A stretch of DNA of 64,000 bases from positions 1-64,000 of the IMG/VR virus record IMGVR_UViG_3300036800_000175; one strand, written 5' to 3'. This stretch comes from a virus. Shown piece by piece: positions 29,553 through 38,354 of the stretch. The stretch's first letter is position 1. Every line of letters starts with the position of its first letter. The translations under genes and the position numbers were made by a program. The notes under the pieces were generated by a model. The model ran no database searches. It was not told the origin of the DNA and saw nothing but the letters and a program-made list of their open reading frames with translations.

Positions 29553-29574
29553 GCCCGCCACGGCGGGCTTTTCT
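29553..29574 (+). terminator. Intrinsic terminator after the tail tube gene
   Basis: GCCCGCC-AC-GGCGGGC followed by TTTTCT. Same design as at 24.47 and 28.72 kb. Confidence 0.6.
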
Positions 29575-29598
29575 CATGCCCTGACCGAGGGGAATGTC

Positions 29599-30012
29599 AT
29601 GCCTGAGTTCAACGCGCTCGCGGTCGTTGAGCCGCTCAAGTTCGATTTCAACCCGTACTACGACCTGGAAGGCACCATCCCCGAACCGACCGAGGAACAG
29701 CTCGGCCAGTTTTTCACCGACATCATGGCGGTGCAGCAGGCCTCCGCGAAGTCGATGAAGGGGATCGACCCGGCGGCGTCGCCGGAGAAGATGATGGCGG
29801 CGCTGGCGAAACTGCCCGACGGGTCGCTGGCCGCGATGCTGAAACGGATGAACAAACCGTATGCCGCGCTGTGCAGCGGGTTCCCGTCGGAGGAAGACAT
29901 CGGGAAGCTGCCGCCGCGGGTGCGGCTGGCGTTCTTCACCTGGCTCGGCGGTGAGCTCAACCCGGAACACTCCGGCGCCGGTTTGATTCCGGCGCCGACG
30001 ACCGTCAGCTAG
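29599..30012 (+). CDS. Tail assembly chaperone, short form (G-type)
   Basis: 137 aa. LEGTIPEPTEEQLGQFFTDI, then MKGIDPAASPEKMMAALAKL and MLKRMNKPYAALCSGFPSEE are helices typical of actinophage tail assembly chaperones, always just before the tape measure gene. The chaperone coats the tape measure before tube polymerisation. A -1 frame continues beyond its stop (next entry). Confidence 0.75.
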   Translation: MPEFNALAVVEPLKFDFNPYYDLEGTIPEPTEEQLGQFFTDIMAVQQASAKSMKGIDPAASPEKMMAALAKLPDGSLAAMLKRMNKPYAALCSGFPSEEDIGKLPPRVRLAFFTWLGGELNPEHSGAGLIPAPTTVS

Positions 30013-30296
30013 CCAACAACCGGCTCATCCTGTACCTGGCCCGCAGCCGCCTGTTCTACGGGCCGGATGAGTGGGGGAGGCTGTCGTGGGCGATGCAACG
30101 CACCTACGTTGAAGGGTTCTACACCGAGGGGCTGCTCGAGCGGCCCGAACCGGAACCCTTCACCGGCGGGGACATGAGCGTCCCCGACGATATCCGCGGG
30201 CTGGCTGGTGAGGGTGGCGGGGAGTACCGCACGGTGACCGCGCCTGAGGTGATCGACATCGACGCGCTGGTCGCGGAACTGGAAGGCCGCCGCTGA
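29955..30296 (+). CDS. Tail assembly chaperone, frameshifted extension (GT-type)
   Basis: In the -1 frame relative to the short form, open from 29955 to 30296: RLILYLARSRLFYGPDEWGR then LSWAMQRTYVEGFYTEGLLE, the usual GT C-terminal pattern. An ATG at 30093 is in the middle of this pattern, so the real product is a fusion by -1 slip between 29955 and 30012. I see no perfect slippery heptamer there; CGGTTTG (29979-29985) is the nearest candidate. Confidence 0.65.
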   Translation, partial: AQPGTLRRRFDSGADDRQLANNRLILYLARSRLFYGPDEWGRLSWAMQRTYVEGFYTEGLLERPEPEPFTGGDMSVPDDIRGLAGEGGGEYRTVTAPEVIDIDALVAELEGRR

Positions 30297-30302
30297 AACC
30301 GG

Positions 30303-30345
30303 CGGCCCGGCCCGTCCCTCTTTCCCACAGGGACGGGCCGGGCCG
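30303..30345. terminator. Strong hairpin terminator after the chaperone genes
   Basis: 17-bp perfect stem (30303-30319 with 30329-30345) and a 9-base loop. No T-run on the + strand. It separates the chaperone genes from a - strand gene, so it may work in both directions. Confidence 0.6.
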
Positions 30346-30389
30346 GGACCGGCCGGTGCAACCCGGGTGCCTGGGAGCGTAGCAAAAAA

Positions 30390-30728
30390 TCAGCGGGCGA
30401 GTTCCGCGAGGCCTTGCGCGACGGCGCACGGGGCGCACAACGGCACGTCGACGGGCCCGGTCGCGGGTGAGGTGAACCGGCGGGTCGTGACCGCCTCAAA
30501 CGCCTCGCAGATACCCCGGTCGGCCGGGTGCATCTTCCCGCACCAGCAGTTGCACGGGCGGACGTCCCGCTGCGCCGCAAGCGCGGCGCGCACTGCCGGG
30601 TCGGCCACCGCCCGGGACAGCGCCTCAAACGCCGGGCGCATCCGCTCCGCCCAGTCGGTCATCGCCTGCCCGAACGCGGCCATCAACTGCCGCAGCCCGT
30701 CGGTGGCCGGGCCGTCCGCCTCGCTCAT
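30390..30728 (-). CDS. Cys-rich antisense protein, 112 aa
   Basis: CNCWCGKMHPADRGIC and later CAPCAVAQG form likely zinc sites. The N-terminal half is helical (LRQLMAAFGQAMTDWAERMR). It sits on the - strand between chaperone and tape measure, flanked by a strong terminator, a layout typical of a moron (an added gene with its own expression). Confidence 0.55.
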   Translation of the reverse strand: MSEADGPATDGLRQLMAAFGQAMTDWAERMRPAFEALSRAVADPAVRAALAAQRDVRPCNCWCGKMHPADRGICEAFEAVTTRRFTSPATGPVDVPLCAPCAVAQGLAELAR

Positions 30729-30769
30729 GCCCTGATCATCCCACGTCAGCGTGAAGGCGGTGAGCCGCT

Positions 30770-33700
30770 GTGGCGTTCGACGCGGGCAGTATCGAAGCTC
30801 ATCTCACCGTCAACCGGGACGACTTCGACCGCACCCTAACCCAGGCGAAAGCCGACGCGGACAGGTGGGCACGCGACCCGGTCACCGTCAAGATCGACGC
30901 GGACGACGACCCGGCCAAAGCCGTTTTCGACGCGGTGGACAAGCGGAAAGCCACCACCGGCAAAGATGTCGCGTTCAAGATCGGCGCTGACGGCGGGCAG
31001 GCCACCACCGAAGCGGACAGGATCCAGGCGAGGAAAGACAAACTCGCCGCGGACGTCAACTTCAAAGTCAGGGCAGACACCGCTGAGGCGACCGGCGACC
31101 TGGTGAAGTTGCAGGCCGAGAAAGACAAGGCTGGCACCGACACCAGTTTCAAGGTCAAAGCCGACGTGGACACGTCCGGGCTGGACGACATCCGCAAAAA
31201 GGTCACGGAACTGTCAGCCGGGCCGTTTGGCCTGCTGAAAACCGCGATCGTCGGGCTCGGCCCCGCCGCAGTTCCGGTCGCGGGGGCGGTCATAGCCGCG
31301 TTCGCGCCGCTGGCACCCGCGATCGGGTCAGCTGCGGTGGGGCTTGAGGCGTTCGGGCAGATCGCCAAACTGGCGCTCACCCCCGCCGCGACCGCCGCGA
31401 CCGCCGTGTATAAGGCGCAGAACACCTACAACACGGCCGTCGCGTCCGGCACGAAACAGGCCACCGCGTACGCGACTGAGCAGAAAGCCATCGCCACCGC
31501 CTACGCCGGCATGTCGGCGCAGCAGATCACCCTGTCCAAGCAGGTCGGTGTTCTGGAAGCCGGGTGGCGGAGCACCCTGAAAGCTGTCACGCCGCTGGTG
31601 TCGTCCGCGCTGACGCCGTGGCTGAAAGACGTGCAGGGGCTGCTTGGCTATATCAAGCCGCTGATCGCCCCCATCGCCACCGATTTCCAGGCGTGGGGTG
31701 TGCAACTCGGCCGGGCGCTGGACGGCAACCAGGCCAAGATCAAGTCGTTTATTGACCTGTTCGCGGCCCGGTCCGCCGGCAACATCGCCTCCTTTGGTGA
31801 CGCCCTGATCTCGTTCGCGAAGGGCGCCGGGGCGCTGATCCACGACATTGCCCCGGAGCTGGGCGGGGCGGCGAACGGGATAGCCGGCCTGGCGGCGTCG
31901 TTCGACGGGTGGGCGTCCAGCCAGAAAGCCGCCGACGACATCAAAGGGTTTTTCACCTGGGCCCGGGCTGAAACACCTCTCGTCAGGCAGTTCCTCGACG
32001 CCCTCACCGGGTCGGTCGGGAACCTGCTCAAGGCACTGGCTTTCTCTGGTGGCGGGGATCTGCGGGTCCTGACAACCGCGTTGCAGGCCATCTCAGCCCT
32101 GCCACCCGGCGCGATCGTCGCGATCGCGGACGCCTACCTGGCCATCAGCGTCGGCCTCCGCGCCGCGACCCTGGCCATGGGCGCGTGGAACATCGCGTCC
32201 ACCATCGCCAAAGGCATCCAGGCGGCCCTGTCCGATGAGATCAAGGTAACCGGCGCGGCGCTGGTCATCCAGAAGATCGCGACCCTGGCCATAGCCGCCG
32301 CTGACGCCGTGGTGGACGCCGCGGAAACCATTTACATCGCCCTCATGCTCGTCGCGGACGCCGTGTCCCTGCCCCTGATCGCGGTCATCGGCGCGATCGT
32401 CCTGGCCGCCGCCGCCCTGGCGTTCGGGATCTATGAGCTGGTCACCCACTGGACCACCGTGTGGCACGCCATCCTCGCCGTGACCCAGGTCGTGTGGAAC
32501 TGGATCAAGGGGAACTGGCCGCTGCTGGTCGGGATCCTGCTGGGGCCGGTCGCCACGGCCGCTGTCCTGATTTACCAGCACTGGAACACGATCAAAAACG
32601 ACGCGATCGACGTGTGGGATGCGATCAAGTCGTTCTTCACCGGCTGGTGGTCCGGTGAGGTCGCGTCCTGGAAATCCACCCTCAACACGGTCACCGGGAT
32701 TTTCCGGAGCGCCTGGAACACGGTCTCCTCGGATGCCAGGTCGGTTTGGAATGCCATCAAATCGTTCTTCACCGGCTGGTGGTCGGCGGAGGTCTCCGGG
32801 TGGAAGACGATCATCTCCCAGTTCACCGGGTTCTTCCGGGCGGCATGGAACACGGTGAAGTCCGACGCCCAGTCCATCTGGAACGCCATCAAAAGCTTTT
32901 TCTCCGGCTGGTGGACCACTGAGGTCGCGGGCTGGCGGGCCACGATCGCGACGGTAACCGGCATTTTCCGCAACGCGTGGAACGCCATTTACAGCGACAT
33001 CAAATCGTCGTGGGGCCAGATCAAATCGTGGTTCGGGTCGTTCTGGTCAAGCCTCGAATCCGGGTTCAACACCGTCGTCGGCCGGATCAAAACCATCTGG
33101 AAAGGTTTTCAGACCGACATTTCCGCGCCCGTCAACTGGGTGATCAGCAACGTGTACGACAAGTACATTGTCCGGTTCTGGAACGACGTCGCCGGGGCGG
33201 TCGGCCTGCCGAAGTTGAAGGGCCTCGCGGAAGGCGGCATCGTTCCCGGCGGGTACAGCCGGTCCGACAACCAGCTCATGTGGATGCGGTCCGGGGAAGG
33301 CGTGTTGCAGCCCGGTGCGGTCGACGCGCTCGGCGGCCCGGGGTTCATCCACTGGGCCAACGCCAAATACGGGGACCTGGGTGCCGGGCAGAACGCCCCC
33401 GGGCATTTCCAGTTCGGCGGGATCTTCCACGACATCGGCAGTCTCCTGTCCAGCCCCATCCGCGAAGTGCTGTCCATCGGGAAAACCCTTGAGCACGCGG
33501 TCGATGACGGGGTCCTCGCCCCGTTTAAGGCCATCACCAGGATCATGGTCAACGACCTGGCGAAAATTCCTGGGCCCAAGGGTGACGGCATGGTCGGCAT
33601 CATGCAGAAGATGCCGCTGAAAATGTGGGACGGGTTCGTCAGCTGGGTCGGGAACCATCTCCCGTTCGCCAGTAGCGGCAGTGGTGGCGCGTCCGGGCCC

Positions 33701-34345
33701 GGGTCGGCTAAAGGCAACGCCATCACCGATTTCGCGGAACGATACCTCGGCACGCCGTATGTGTGGGGCGGGACGAGTCCCAGCGGCTGGGACTGCTCGG
33801 GGTTCACAGAGTTCGTGTATGACCATTTCGGGTGGACCCCGCCGCGGACATCAGAGGAACAGTTCGGCTGGGTGAAACGCATCGCCGCGCCGGTGCCTGG
33901 TGCTTTGGCGTTTTTCGCCGGGTCACCCATCGACCCGCCGCCCGGGCATGTGGGGATTGTCACCAGCCCCAACACGATGATCGACGCCTATGGCACGGGT
34001 TACGGCACGATCTACAACACGATCAACGGCAGTTCCGGCACGGTGATGGGGTTCGGCATCCCGCCGTCCGGATTCAAGTTCGATGACGGCGGGTGGCTGC
34101 AACCCGGCGCGAGCCTGGTGGTCAACACCACGGGCCGGCCAGAGCCGGTACTGACGGGTGAGCAGTGGGGCGCGGTCATCGGCGGCGGCCCGGCGACTGA
34201 GCGGCTGGACGCGATCATCGCCCACCTGGGGGCCCTGGTCAACGCGACCGCAGCAGGGCCGTCCGCGACCGCGGGCGGCCTGGGCCAGGTGCTGAACAGC
34301 ACCGCCCGCAACGCAGCGTTCCGCAACCGCTACCGCACCCGCTAG
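30770..34345 (+). CDS. Tape measure protein with C-terminal NlpC/P60 hydrolase
   Basis: 1191 aa. N-terminal 140 residues repeat xDxFxxKVDADxxx-type units. Residues ~450-590 are hydrophobic helices. Residues ~600-780 hold four ~41-residue repeats around W(N/D)AIKSFFTGWWS...W. Residues ~985-1105 are NlpC/P60: YLGTPYVWGG, WDCSGF (Cys ~1009), PGHVGI (His ~1060). The tape measure sets tail length. The hydrolase end would cut peptidoglycan during entry. A Gly-rich zone follows. Confidence 0.85.
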   Translation: MAFDAGSIEAHLTVNRDDFDRTLTQAKADADRWARDPVTVKIDADDDPAKAVFDAVDKRKATTGKDVAFKIGADGGQATTEADRIQARKDKLAADVNFKVRADTAEATGDLVKLQAEKDKAGTDTSFKVKADVDTSGLDDIRKKVTELSAGPFGLLKTAIVGLGPAAVPVAGAVIAAFAPLAPAIGSAAVGLEAFGQIAKLALTPAATAATAVYKAQNTYNTAVASGTKQATAYATEQKAIATAYAGMSAQQITLSKQVGVLEAGWRSTLKAVTPLVSSALTPWLKDVQGLLGYIKPLIAPIATDFQAWGVQLGRALDGNQAKIKSFIDLFAARSAGNIASFGDALISFAKGAGALIHDIAPELGGAANGIAGLAASFDGWASSQKAADDIKGFFTWARAETPLVRQFLDALTGSVGNLLKALAFSGGGDLRVLTTALQAISALPPGAIVAIADAYLAISVGLRAATLAMGAWNIASTIAKGIQAALSDEIKVTGAALVIQKIATLAIAAADAVVDAAETIYIALMLVADAVSLPLIAVIGAIVLAAAALAFGIYELVTHWTTVWHAILAVTQVVWNWIKGNWPLLVGILLGPVATAAVLIYQHWNTIKNDAIDVWDAIKSFFTGWWSGEVASWKSTLNTVTGIFRSAWNTVSSDARSVWNAIKSFFTGWWSAEVSGWKTIISQFTGFFRAAWNTVKSDAQSIWNAIKSFFSGWWTTEVAGWRATIATVTGIFRNAWNAIYSDIKSSWGQIKSWFGSFWSSLESGFNTVVGRIKTIWKGFQTDISAPVNWVISNVYDKYIVRFWNDVAGAVGLPKLKGLAEGGIVPGGYSRSDNQLMWMRSGEGVLQPGAVDALGGPGFIHWANAKYGDLGAGQNAPGHFQFGGIFHDIGSLLSSPIREVLSIGKTLEHAVDDGVLAPFKAITRIMVNDLAKIPGPKGDGMVGIMQKMPLKMWDGFVSWVGNHLPFASSGSGGASGPGSAKGNAITDFAERYLGTPYVWGGTSPSGWDCSGFTEFVYDHFGWTPPRTSEEQFGWVKRIAAPVPGALAFFAGSPIDPPPGHVGIVTSPNTMIDAYGTGYGTIYNTINGSSGTVMGFGIPPSGFKFDDGGWLQPGASLVVNTTGRPEPVLTGEQWGAVIGGGPATERLDAIIAHLGALVNATAAGPSATAGGLGQVLNSTARNAAFRNRYRTR

Positions 34346-34427
34346 CCCTCAGCCGGGCCGGGCAACCGCCTGCCAGCTCGCCAGCCATCCGCTCTCCCTT
34401 CCCTAGACCCAAAACCCGGGGGGGCGT

Positions 34428-37400
34428 GTGGCCGACAGCCTGGTGATCGCCAACGCGATCGAACTGCTCGGCCACCAGGCCGTGTCGGCCAACCCGCGGT
34501 GCGCCGGTGCGCAATTCATGCTGCAACCCGGGTTCTCGCTGGGGGCGCCGCAGCCCACCACAGATTTCGTGGCGTCGCTGATCCTCGATGGGGAACGGCC
34601 CTACGGGCAGCGGTCATCCAACCGCACCATCTCCCTGCCCATCTGGATCAAGGCACCCAACAGGTACATCCTCGCCGCGGCCCGCGAGGTCCTCGAAGAG
34701 GCGATCAACCAGCAGACGTGGACGCTGGCTTGGACACGCGACCCCGGGGCGGGCGGGACGCCGCTGACATTGCTGCTGGACTGTTTCCGCGCCCAGCCGT
34801 CCGTCCCGACGTACAACACGTCGGCGGAAAAACAAGGCGGGGTCCTCGGCTCCCAGATCACGATCCAGTTTGAGGCGCTGCCGTTCGGCCGGTCCGACAC
34901 CCAAACCCAGGTCGCGTTCGCCGCGCCCGTCCCCACCGCGCCGCCGCCACCGCCGGCGCCGGTGGTGCTGGACAACTACTCCACGATCAGCACCCCCACC
35001 TTTTCCCAGTCCACGCAGTGCATCGTCGGCCCGAACTCCGGCTGCTGGGATCCGGACTCGTTCGGTGACCCGGGCGGGCAGGTCAGCCCCCTGGCGTACA
35101 GCGCCATGTTCGGCACCCCGCTGAACCTCACCGGGATGACGTCGGTGCAGGGATATGTGGGGCTCGGTTCCCGGTACTGGTGGGCGCTCGAGCACAGCGG
35201 GAAGACGCGGATCCGCGTCGATATGACGCTGACCGACACCAACGGGCAGACGCTGTCGTTTTCGAGGTCGAACCTGCTCATCCCGGTGTCGCCGGTCTAC
35301 TCAGTCCCGGTGTTCTCCCGGGTCACCCTGTTCATCCCCCAGGGCAGCACGACGTTCCTGTACGGCTCGGTCGCCTCATACTCCCTCAAGATCACGAACC
35401 GGGCGTATCCGGCTGACCGTTTCGCGTGGACCACCGCCTACCTCGATGCGCTGACCGCCTACCCGGCGTCCCAGACCGCCGCGCCGGTGACCCGCGGGAA
35501 CGTTTACACCCTGTACGGGGTCGTCGGCACCGCGCGGGCCCCCGCGTCGCTGTCTTTCCAGCAGGCACCCACCCCGGGGACGCCGACCACGATCACCACG
35601 GCCGGTGCCGGGACGTACACCGTCCCCGCGGGCACCGTCTACCTCAAAGTTGAGGCCATCGGTGGTGGTGGTGCCGGGGCGAGCCAGGCCGTCGCTGGTG
35701 TCGGCGGCGGTGGTGGCGGTGGTGAGGACGCCCAGGAACCCGTGTTCGCCGCGGTCCCCGCCCAGGTCATCCCCTACCTAGTCGGCGCCGGTGGCACATC
35801 GGGTGCGACCCCGGTCAACGGGCAGCCCACCGTGTTCGGGCCCGGGCCGTCCAGCTCCCTCGCGGTGGTCGCCAACGGTGGCCAGTCCGCTGCGCAGAAC
35901 TCGATCACGGCCGGGCCCGGCGGATCCGGGTCCGGAAACCTGACCCACTTCCCCGGCGGCCCCGGCCGCACCGCCTCCGGTTCCGTCGGTGGTGGTGGCG
36001 GGAGCTCGGCGGGGAGCCTGCTGCCCGGTAACACGCCGACCGGGACCGCGAACGTCACCCTGACCGGCTCAGGGAACTGGACGGTCCCGCTCGGTGTCAC
36101 CCAGGTCACCGTGACCGCGATCGGCGCGGGCGGCGGGGCGGGGACCGGCGGGGCAGGCAACGGCGCGGGGGGTGGTGGCGGGGAATCCGCCATCGAGACG
36201 TTCACCGTCACCCCCGGGGCCAGCATCCCCTACTCCTGCGGGGCCGGTGGCACCCCCGGTGCGACGTCGGGGGACCTGCCGGGCAGCGCGGGCGGGAACA
36301 CCACCTTCGGGCCGGTCAGCTCGGTCACCCTCACCGCGCATGGTGGCAGCGGCGGCCCGTCGTCCACGCATTCGGTGTCCGGCGGGCCCGGTGGCACCGG
36401 GTCGGCCGCGCCCGTGCACTTCAACGGCGGGCAGGGCGGCACGAACAACCCCTACACCGGGGGTGGCGGATCGTCAGCCGGGCCGGCGTCTGCGGGGAAC
36501 GCAGGCAACGGGTACGCCGGCGCGGGGGTCGCGCCCTCCGGTGGCGGCGCGGGCGGCGCGGGGTCGGGAAGCCGCTCCGGCACAGGTGCGTCCGGGTCGC
36601 TGCCCGGTGGTGGTGGTGGTGGTACCTGGTCGTCGGGGTTCACCGCCGGGACGGGCGGCGCCGGGCAGATCGTCATCGCCTACCCGGGTGGCGCACCCAC
36701 GAACAACGGTGCTGCCGCGCCAGCTGGCGGCGGCGCTGGTGGTGCGGGCGGCGCGAGCGCCAACACTGCGGGGACGGCCGGGACGGCACCCGGTGGTGGT
36801 GGCGGCGGCGCCGATTCGACCGGCACCAGTGAGGCGGGCGGCGCGGGCGCGGCCGGGAAACTGATCATCACCCCGTACACCAACCCGGCGTTCAAAACGC
36901 TGATCGTGCACCGGCCGCCGCTCGGCACCCCCAAAACCTTCCAGCCCCTCGTCAGTGTGGGTGGCGGGACAGGTGTGCCGAACGGCGGGACGCAGTACAC
37001 CATGCCGCAGCCCATCACCGGGGTCTCCGCCGATTTTTCCGGCACCTACACCCTGTACCTGGTCAACGCGTCATGGAACGGCAGCACCTCGCGGACGATC
37101 ACGGTCACGGTCACCCAATGGGACGTGACCGGCGGCACCTCCAACGCAGTGTCCACCACCCCGATCACGATCACGCCCGCGCAGATCACCAACGGGATCG
37201 TGACCGCCGGGGTCCTCACATTGCCGCAACGAAGGGTCGCCGCCGACAACACCGGCGGTTTCTACACCGTGTCGGTGACCGACACCAACACCAGCGACCG
37301 TTTCTATGACCTGATTTTCCTCGACACGATGGGCCAGACCGCCGTCATCAACGAGCCGACAACGGGCTATTCCACCTACTGGATTGATGAGCCGGACGCG

Positions 37401-37607
37401 CTCACTGATCTGGGCCTGCACCTGGGTTCCAACTCCGGGCGGCCCAACGCGATTTCGGTGATGGACGCGTGCCCGTCGCTGTCCGGCGGGCCGATCACCC
37501 TGGAACCCGCCGACGGGGATAACCAGCTGTTCGCGTACTGCCTTGAGGGCGCCCCGTCCATCGGCCTCACGTACTACGCCAGATGGTTCTTCGACCGCCT
37601 GTTCTGA
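34428..37607 (+). CDS. Tail-tip protein: distal-tail-like N-terminus and two glycine-rich modules
   Basis: 1059 aa. Residues 1-165 (FSLGAPQPTTDFVASLILDG, RTISLPIWIKAPNRYILAAA, GSQITIQFEALPFGRSD) fit a distal tail protein that caps the tube. Residues ~385-540 and ~545-825 are glycine-rich modules starting SGxW/GTYTVPxG. The first module repeats the pattern of the free protein at 1908-2207. The C-terminal part is beta-rich. Glycine-rich modules are used as adhesin or trimerisation regions. Right after the tape measure, the expected place. Confidence 0.65.
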   Translation: MADSLVIANAIELLGHQAVSANPRCAGAQFMLQPGFSLGAPQPTTDFVASLILDGERPYGQRSSNRTISLPIWIKAPNRYILAAAREVLEEAINQQTWTLAWTRDPGAGGTPLTLLLDCFRAQPSVPTYNTSAEKQGGVLGSQITIQFEALPFGRSDTQTQVAFAAPVPTAPPPPPAPVVLDNYSTISTPTFSQSTQCIVGPNSGCWDPDSFGDPGGQVSPLAYSAMFGTPLNLTGMTSVQGYVGLGSRYWWALEHSGKTRIRVDMTLTDTNGQTLSFSRSNLLIPVSPVYSVPVFSRVTLFIPQGSTTFLYGSVASYSLKITNRAYPADRFAWTTAYLDALTAYPASQTAAPVTRGNVYTLYGVVGTARAPASLSFQQAPTPGTPTTITTAGAGTYTVPAGTVYLKVEAIGGGGAGASQAVAGVGGGGGGGEDAQEPVFAAVPAQVIPYLVGAGGTSGATPVNGQPTVFGPGPSSSLAVVANGGQSAAQNSITAGPGGSGSGNLTHFPGGPGRTASGSVGGGGGSSAGSLLPGNTPTGTANVTLTGSGNWTVPLGVTQVTVTAIGAGGGAGTGGAGNGAGGGGGESAIETFTVTPGASIPYSCGAGGTPGATSGDLPGSAGGNTTFGPVSSVTLTAHGGSGGPSSTHSVSGGPGGTGSAAPVHFNGGQGGTNNPYTGGGGSSAGPASAGNAGNGYAGAGVAPSGGGAGGAGSGSRSGTGASGSLPGGGGGGTWSSGFTAGTGGAGQIVIAYPGGAPTNNGAAAPAGGGAGGAGGASANTAGTAGTAPGGGGGGADSTGTSEAGGAGAAGKLIITPYTNPAFKTLIVHRPPLGTPKTFQPLVSVGGGTGVPNGGTQYTMPQPITGVSADFSGTYTLYLVNASWNGSTSRTITVTVTQWDVTGGTSNAVSTTPITITPAQITNGIVTAGVLTLPQRRVAADNTGGFYTVSVTDTNTSDRFYDLIFLDTMGQTAVINEPTTGYSTYWIDEPDALTDLGLHLGSNSGRPNAISVMDACPSLSGGPITLEPADGDNQLFAYCLEGAPSIGLTYYARWFFDRLF

Positions 37608-37630
37608 CCATTCAACGGAGGGGGACTGCC

Positions 37631-38353
37631 GTGTTCCTGCTGTCGCGCCGTCAGGCGCACGCCGCGCTCGCCGGCGCGGGGACTGCGCTGGCGTATCTCG
37701 CCGCCGCTGAGGTCGGCTCTAAAAAGCCGGTCCGGGCCGGCAGCCTGTTCGTGCTGTCCAGCATGGCTCTCGCTGGCCTGATGACCGCCAAGTCATCGGT
37801 GAAAGCCCGCGGCACCGAAGCCCGGCTCAACCATTTCTTCAACAACGGCGGGTCGGTCGGCGGCGACTTCGTCGTGAACGGGAACCACACTGTCACCGGG
37901 GATATCAGTGGCGGCGGCCACATGCAGGTCCCGGGGAACATTTCTAACGCCATCGCCGGCGGAACCGGGAACATCAACACCAACGGCGACATCAACGGCA
38001 CAGGGAGCATCGGCGGCAGTGGGGCGCAGTTCACCGGAGGCGGCGTCACCACGACCGGGGGGGCGACGATCGGCGGGGCTGTATCGGCAGGCGGCAACCT
38101 GAACATGAACGGCAACAACGTCAACTCGGCGGGAACGCTCAACGCTGGCGGCCTTAACACTTCGGGTGGTGCGACTGTTGGCGGGGCGCTATCCGCAGGC
38201 GGCAACGTGAACATGAACGGCAACAACATTAATGACATCGGCAGCCTGGGCGGGAACGGCGGGAACATCGGCACGACCAACGGCATCGCCGTAGGCGGAA
38301 ACATTAGCATGGGCGGCAATATCAATATGAACGGGCACACGGTTAACCCGTAA
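37631..38353 (+). CDS. Repeat-rich fibre-like protein (NGN/GG repeats), 240 aa
   Basis: GTG after GGAGGGGGA. Residues ~8-60 contain two hydrophobic helices (AHAALAGAGTALAYLAAAEV, SLFVLSSMALAGLMTA). Residues ~75-240 are short repeats of the type GGxxTxxGG(A/V)xxxG-NxNMNGNN(V/I)N. These suit a beta-helix or a collagen-like fibre shaft. A/T content and Asn codons (AAC, AAT) are higher than neighbours, hinting at transfer. It lies among tail-tip genes. Confidence 0.6.
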   Translation: MFLLSRRQAHAALAGAGTALAYLAAAEVGSKKPVRAGSLFVLSSMALAGLMTAKSSVKARGTEARLNHFFNNGGSVGGDFVVNGNHTVTGDISGGGHMQVPGNISNAIAGGTGNINTNGDINGTGSIGGSGAQFTGGGVTTTGGATIGGAVSAGGNLNMNGNNVNSAGTLNAGGLNTSGGATVGGALSAGGNVNMNGNNINDIGSLGGNGGNIGTTNGIAVGGNISMGGNINMNGHTVNP

Positions 38354-38354
38354 A

